Assembly (NCBI GenBank): GCA_900766325.1
Contig: CAAFVA010000066.1
Coordinates: forward strand, 1-15,875
DNA: 15,875 nt
From: Bacilli bacterium
GTDB taxonomy: Bacteria > Bacillota_I > Bacilli_A > RF39 > UBA660
Reading direction: 5' to 3'
This document shows positions 13,798 to 15,875 of this stretch, piece by piece. A program made the translations under genes and the position numbers. The notes under the pieces were generated by a model. The model saw only the letters and a list, made by a program, of their open reading frames with translations, did not search any database and was not told the origin of the DNA. How positions within the stretch are numbered: the stretch's first letter is position 1; each line of letters opens with the position of its first letter.

Positions 13798-15090
13798 TTA
13801 AGAAAACTCTTTAAGCATGTCCTTTAAGGTCTTCTCTTTTTCCACGTCTATTTTTTTCTTTTCAATTTTTTGATTAAACCATTCAGGTAAGTTCTCTTTT
13901 GAGTCATTTACTGATGAAGTTTTTACTATCTTTTTAGACTTTTTATATTCTTTTTCAGCTGCTTTCATAGCTTCCTCAACCGTTTCGATGTTAAGTCTTT
14001 TCCATTGTGATGCGATTGCCTCAACAAACGCTTTCGTAAGCTTTTTATTATTTATCTTTAAAACGTAATCAATAAGTACGTTTACAACCCCAGGATTAAG
14101 CTTAAAGTCCGTTAGAAGTGATTCTAGCAAATTCAAATCTCTTATGGTTGGTTTTATACCTTTATTAGCACCCTTAAGGAAATTGTATGGTGTAGTATTT
14201 TCAAATACGTATATCATTTTAGCCCTTTTATCTTCCGATCCAACAGGATTTTTCAAATACTCTGGTTGACTTTTATAAATTAAAGACGGTAATTTATTTT
14301 CGTTTTCATATTTATAATAATTTCTAACGTTTTTTCTAAGTAAATTTTTATCAATAAGTCCGTTTTCTTTAATAGCGTTTAAAATTGAAGATTTCATTTC
14401 TAAAGCATCCAAATTATATATGTAAGATAAATTATTAATCAACTCTTTTACTTCACGACTAAAGGTCTTGGGCGTTATTAACCCGTTTGGAACGGATGAT
14501 AATAACAAATCAAAATCAAAATGTTCATCTATTTTTATTTGACCGGTTTTATTTACTCTTAAATCTTCGTTTAAATTATCGTATAAAGTACCAGGAGTGC
14601 TTTCAAATACCTCGTCAAACTTGCTTGTGATTTCTTCGTAAGAAGACAAGTTAATCTTTGGAACCCTAAAATATTTTAGTACGCTTTCGTATTCTTTTTT
14701 TCCAACGTTATTGTAAAAAACAATGTTCAAAATTGGGTGATTAAAAAACTCACTTGCTGATATGGGAGAAAAAATTTCGTAAACATATGAATTGGAACTC
14801 CCCGTTTTAACATATGATTTTAATAATCCTACGGCTTCTAACTTTTTTCTTGCATTTACAATTGCATCCATCTTAATCCTTAAACTAGTCATCAAGTGAT
14901 GGTGTGTATACTCGCCACTTAAAAGCTCAGTTTTATCTAAATCAGCCCAAAAAGTATAATATAAACTAGTTGCAATACTACCTATTATCGGTTGATAAAG
15001 CATACTTATTATTCTTCTGTCATTTTCGTTTAAAATCGTGCGGTTTACTACTATGAAAGTATCCGCCGGCAAAATATTAATTTCTTTCAT
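13798..15090 (-). CDS. dnaB: Replication initiation / membrane attachment protein DnaB (DnaD-like)
   Basis: Bacilli-type DnaB, a helicase-loading and DNA-remodelling protein that works with DnaD and DnaI at oriC and in PriA-dependent restart (not the helicase called DnaB in E. coli). Of 430 residues, about 20-115 form the N-terminal winged-helix domain, and 300-385 form the DnaD-like C-terminal domain (DDBH2) ending in FVEAIASQW (355-363), the family's YxxxIxxxW motif with Phe for Tyr. The tail from 385 is Lys/Glu-rich and ends in a short helix. The start at 15090 has GGGAGG eight bases upstream. It is the first gene of the dnaB-dnaI operon. Confidence 0.92.
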   Translation of the reverse strand: MKEINILPADTFIVVNRTILNENDRRIISMLYQPIIGSIATSLYYTFWADLDKTELLSGEYTHHHLMTSLRIKMDAIVNARKKLEAVGLLKSYVKTGSSNSYVYEIFSPISASEFFNHPILNIVFYNNVGKKEYESVLKYFRVPKINLSSYEEITSKFDEVFESTPGTLYDNLNEDLRVNKTGQIKIDEHFDFDLLLSSVPNGLITPKTFSREVKELINNLSYIYNLDALEMKSSILNAIKENGLIDKNLLRKNVRNYYKYENENKLPSLIYKSQPEYLKNPVGSEDKRAKMIYVFENTTPYNFLKGANKGIKPTIRDLNLLESLLTDFKLNPGVVNVLIDYVLKINNKKLTKAFVEAIASQWKRLNIETVEEAMKAAEKEYKKSKKIVKTSSVNDSKENLPEWFNQKIEKKKIDVEKEKTLKDMLKEFS

Positions 15091-15113
15091 ATTAGCAAAC
15101 CTCCCTAAATAAT

Positions 15114-15142
15114 ATTGTAATTCATTTTTGCTTTTATTTCAA
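15114..15142 (-). promoter_or_regulatory. Promoter of dnaB-dnaI
   Basis: TTGAAA (15142-15137), 17-bp spacer and TACAAT (15119-15114), about 24 bases before the dnaB start codon on the minus strand. Confidence 0.65.
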
Positions 15143-15159
15143 TCGTTTTAAATAAAAAC

Positions 15160-15179
15160 GGTTAAATCTAAATTTAACC
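15160..15179 (-). terminator. Terminator of the membrane-anchored protein gene
   Basis: An 8-bp stem GGTTAAAT/ATTTAACC (15160-15167 with 15172-15179) with a 4-base loop. On the minus strand it is followed by GTTTTTATTT, just after the stop codon at 15187-15185. Confidence 0.7.
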
Positions 15180-15184
15180 ATTTT

Positions 15185-15875
15185 TTAGTTTAGTATTTCA
15201 CCACAATCAATGTTTTCTTCTTCAATTACCTCTTCTTTTGTGTTACCATTCTGGGTTTCATATTTAACTAAATTACCATCTTGATATTCATAAACATCAA
15301 CGTAACTAGTTATCATGCCATCACTTGATGTACAAACGCTATATGGTAAGTCTTGACCAAAATTATCGGATGGTATATAAATCTTGTTATCCTTTATTTC
15401 GTAATCACCCCTATATGATTCACCTGATAAGCTTATGCCACTAAATTGAGAAGCCGAACTACTACCAACAAACCTATCTACCACGTTACCATTAATATCT
15501 AATACGTATAAAAAGGCACCATCTACCAAATAAACATTAAATAGAGCTAGATTATCCATTATTTGGACATCATCAATTGATACTACGTTTTCCAAATCTA
15601 GTTCAATTTTTTTTGAATCAACGTATATAACTTGAACACTATTTCCTAATTCGTCATTTTCCGTTTTAATTTGAATTCTATTTTTATCAAAAGTAGTACT
15701 TTGGCTAGTGGTTTGTTCCTCTTTTATTTTATCATCATTTTCATTAGCACTTTTCTTTTCGTTATCTTTAAACGTATATCCCGTATACACTACCGCTATT
15801 AATAAGATTAATATTATTATTAATTTTAAAACGGTCATTACCGAACTTTTTTTCTGTTTTTCTTCCTTTTTATCC
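15185..15875 (-). CDS. Membrane-anchored extracytoplasmic protein of unknown function (5' end outside window)
   Basis: A single N-terminal membrane helix (KLIIILILLIAVVYTGYTF) is followed by an acidic, Ser/Thr/Asn-rich linker (about 25-55 counted from the Met at 15838) and a roughly 150-residue extracytoplasmic beta-rich domain with Cys169 and Cys212. The Met at 15838 has no ribosome site, and the reading frame stays open to the window edge, adding Lys/Glu-rich cytoplasmic residues (DKKEEKQKKSSV). The real start is therefore probably beyond 15875 and the gene is 5'-partial here. Topology is N-in, C-out. No family is recognised; repeated phrases such as VYLVDGAFLYVLDINGNVV suggest a beta-propeller- or sandwich-like fold, but this is a guess. 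Confidence 0.7.
   Translation of the reverse strand, partial: DKKEEKQKKSSVMTVLKLIIILILLIAVVYTGYTFKDNEKKSANENDDKIKEEQTTSQSTTFDKNRIQIKTENDELGNSVQVIYVDSKKIELDLENVVSIDDVQIMDNLALFNVYLVDGAFLYVLDINGNVVDRFVGSSSASQFSGISLSGESYRGDYEIKDNKIYIPSDNFGQDLPYSVCTSSDGMITSYVDVYEYQDGNLVKYETQNGNTKEEVIEEENIDCGEILN

Noticed and set aside
1..15875. Mobile element, prophage, CRISPR array or rRNA/tRNA gene
   Set aside because: No transposase, integrase, direct-repeat array, or tRNA/rRNA-like sequence was seen on either strand.

Overview
This window comes from a low-G+C (by eye about 30%), standard-code Bacillota genome. The replication-restart pair dnaB (DnaD-like) and dnaI, the DnaE-type polymerase III alpha subunit, a T-box riboswitch and strong AGGAGG-type ribosome binding sites point to class Bacilli or its Mollicutes-like relatives, such as uncultured Erysipelotrichia/RF39-type gut lineages. 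TGA is a stop (crp-like gene, 95-residue ORF) and TGG encodes Trp, so this is not a UGA=Trp mollicute. The ThrRS lacks the N-terminal TGS domain, as in several Mollicutes. A class III (oxygen-sensitive) ribonucleotide reductase implies anaerobic growth.

Layout, left to right. (1) 1-3000: dnaE on the minus strand with a terminator. (2) 3000-3700: rpmB (L28) on the plus strand converges on a lone type IV prepilin-like gene; both end at one bidirectional terminator. (3) 3740-7690: a minus-strand operon nrdD-nrdG-dut, divergent from a plus-strand Crp/Fnr-family regulator. The 113-bp divergent region holds a perfect 14-bp palindrome centred exactly 41.5 bp upstream of the predicted nrdD start, the class II activator position, and overlapping the -35 box of the regulator's own promoter. 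(4) 7678-8440: a transglutaminase-like protein that seems to lack its catalytic cysteine, overlapping the end of the regulator gene. (5) 8494-12680: a minus-strand unit promoter - T-box - SDR reductase/epimerase - nucleotidyltransferase - small basic protein - thrS - terminator. The T-box has a threonine-compatible ACU specifier, so it is probably the thrS leader, now about 2.2 kb from thrS with three genes in between. (6) 12839-15142: dnaB-dnaI with its own promoter. (7) 15160-15875: a membrane-anchored protein of unknown function whose N-terminus runs off the window.

The genes are mainly core replication (dnaE, dnaB, dnaI), deoxynucleotide supply under anaerobiosis (nrdDG, dut) and translation (rpmB, thrS). 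dnaB-dnaI-thrS is the familiar Bacilli order; the extra genes sit between the T-box and thrS. No mobile element, CRISPR array, tRNA or rRNA was recognised. I did not find a clear new defence or biosynthetic system; the most distinctive features are regulatory (the nrdD/regulator operator and the displaced T-box).
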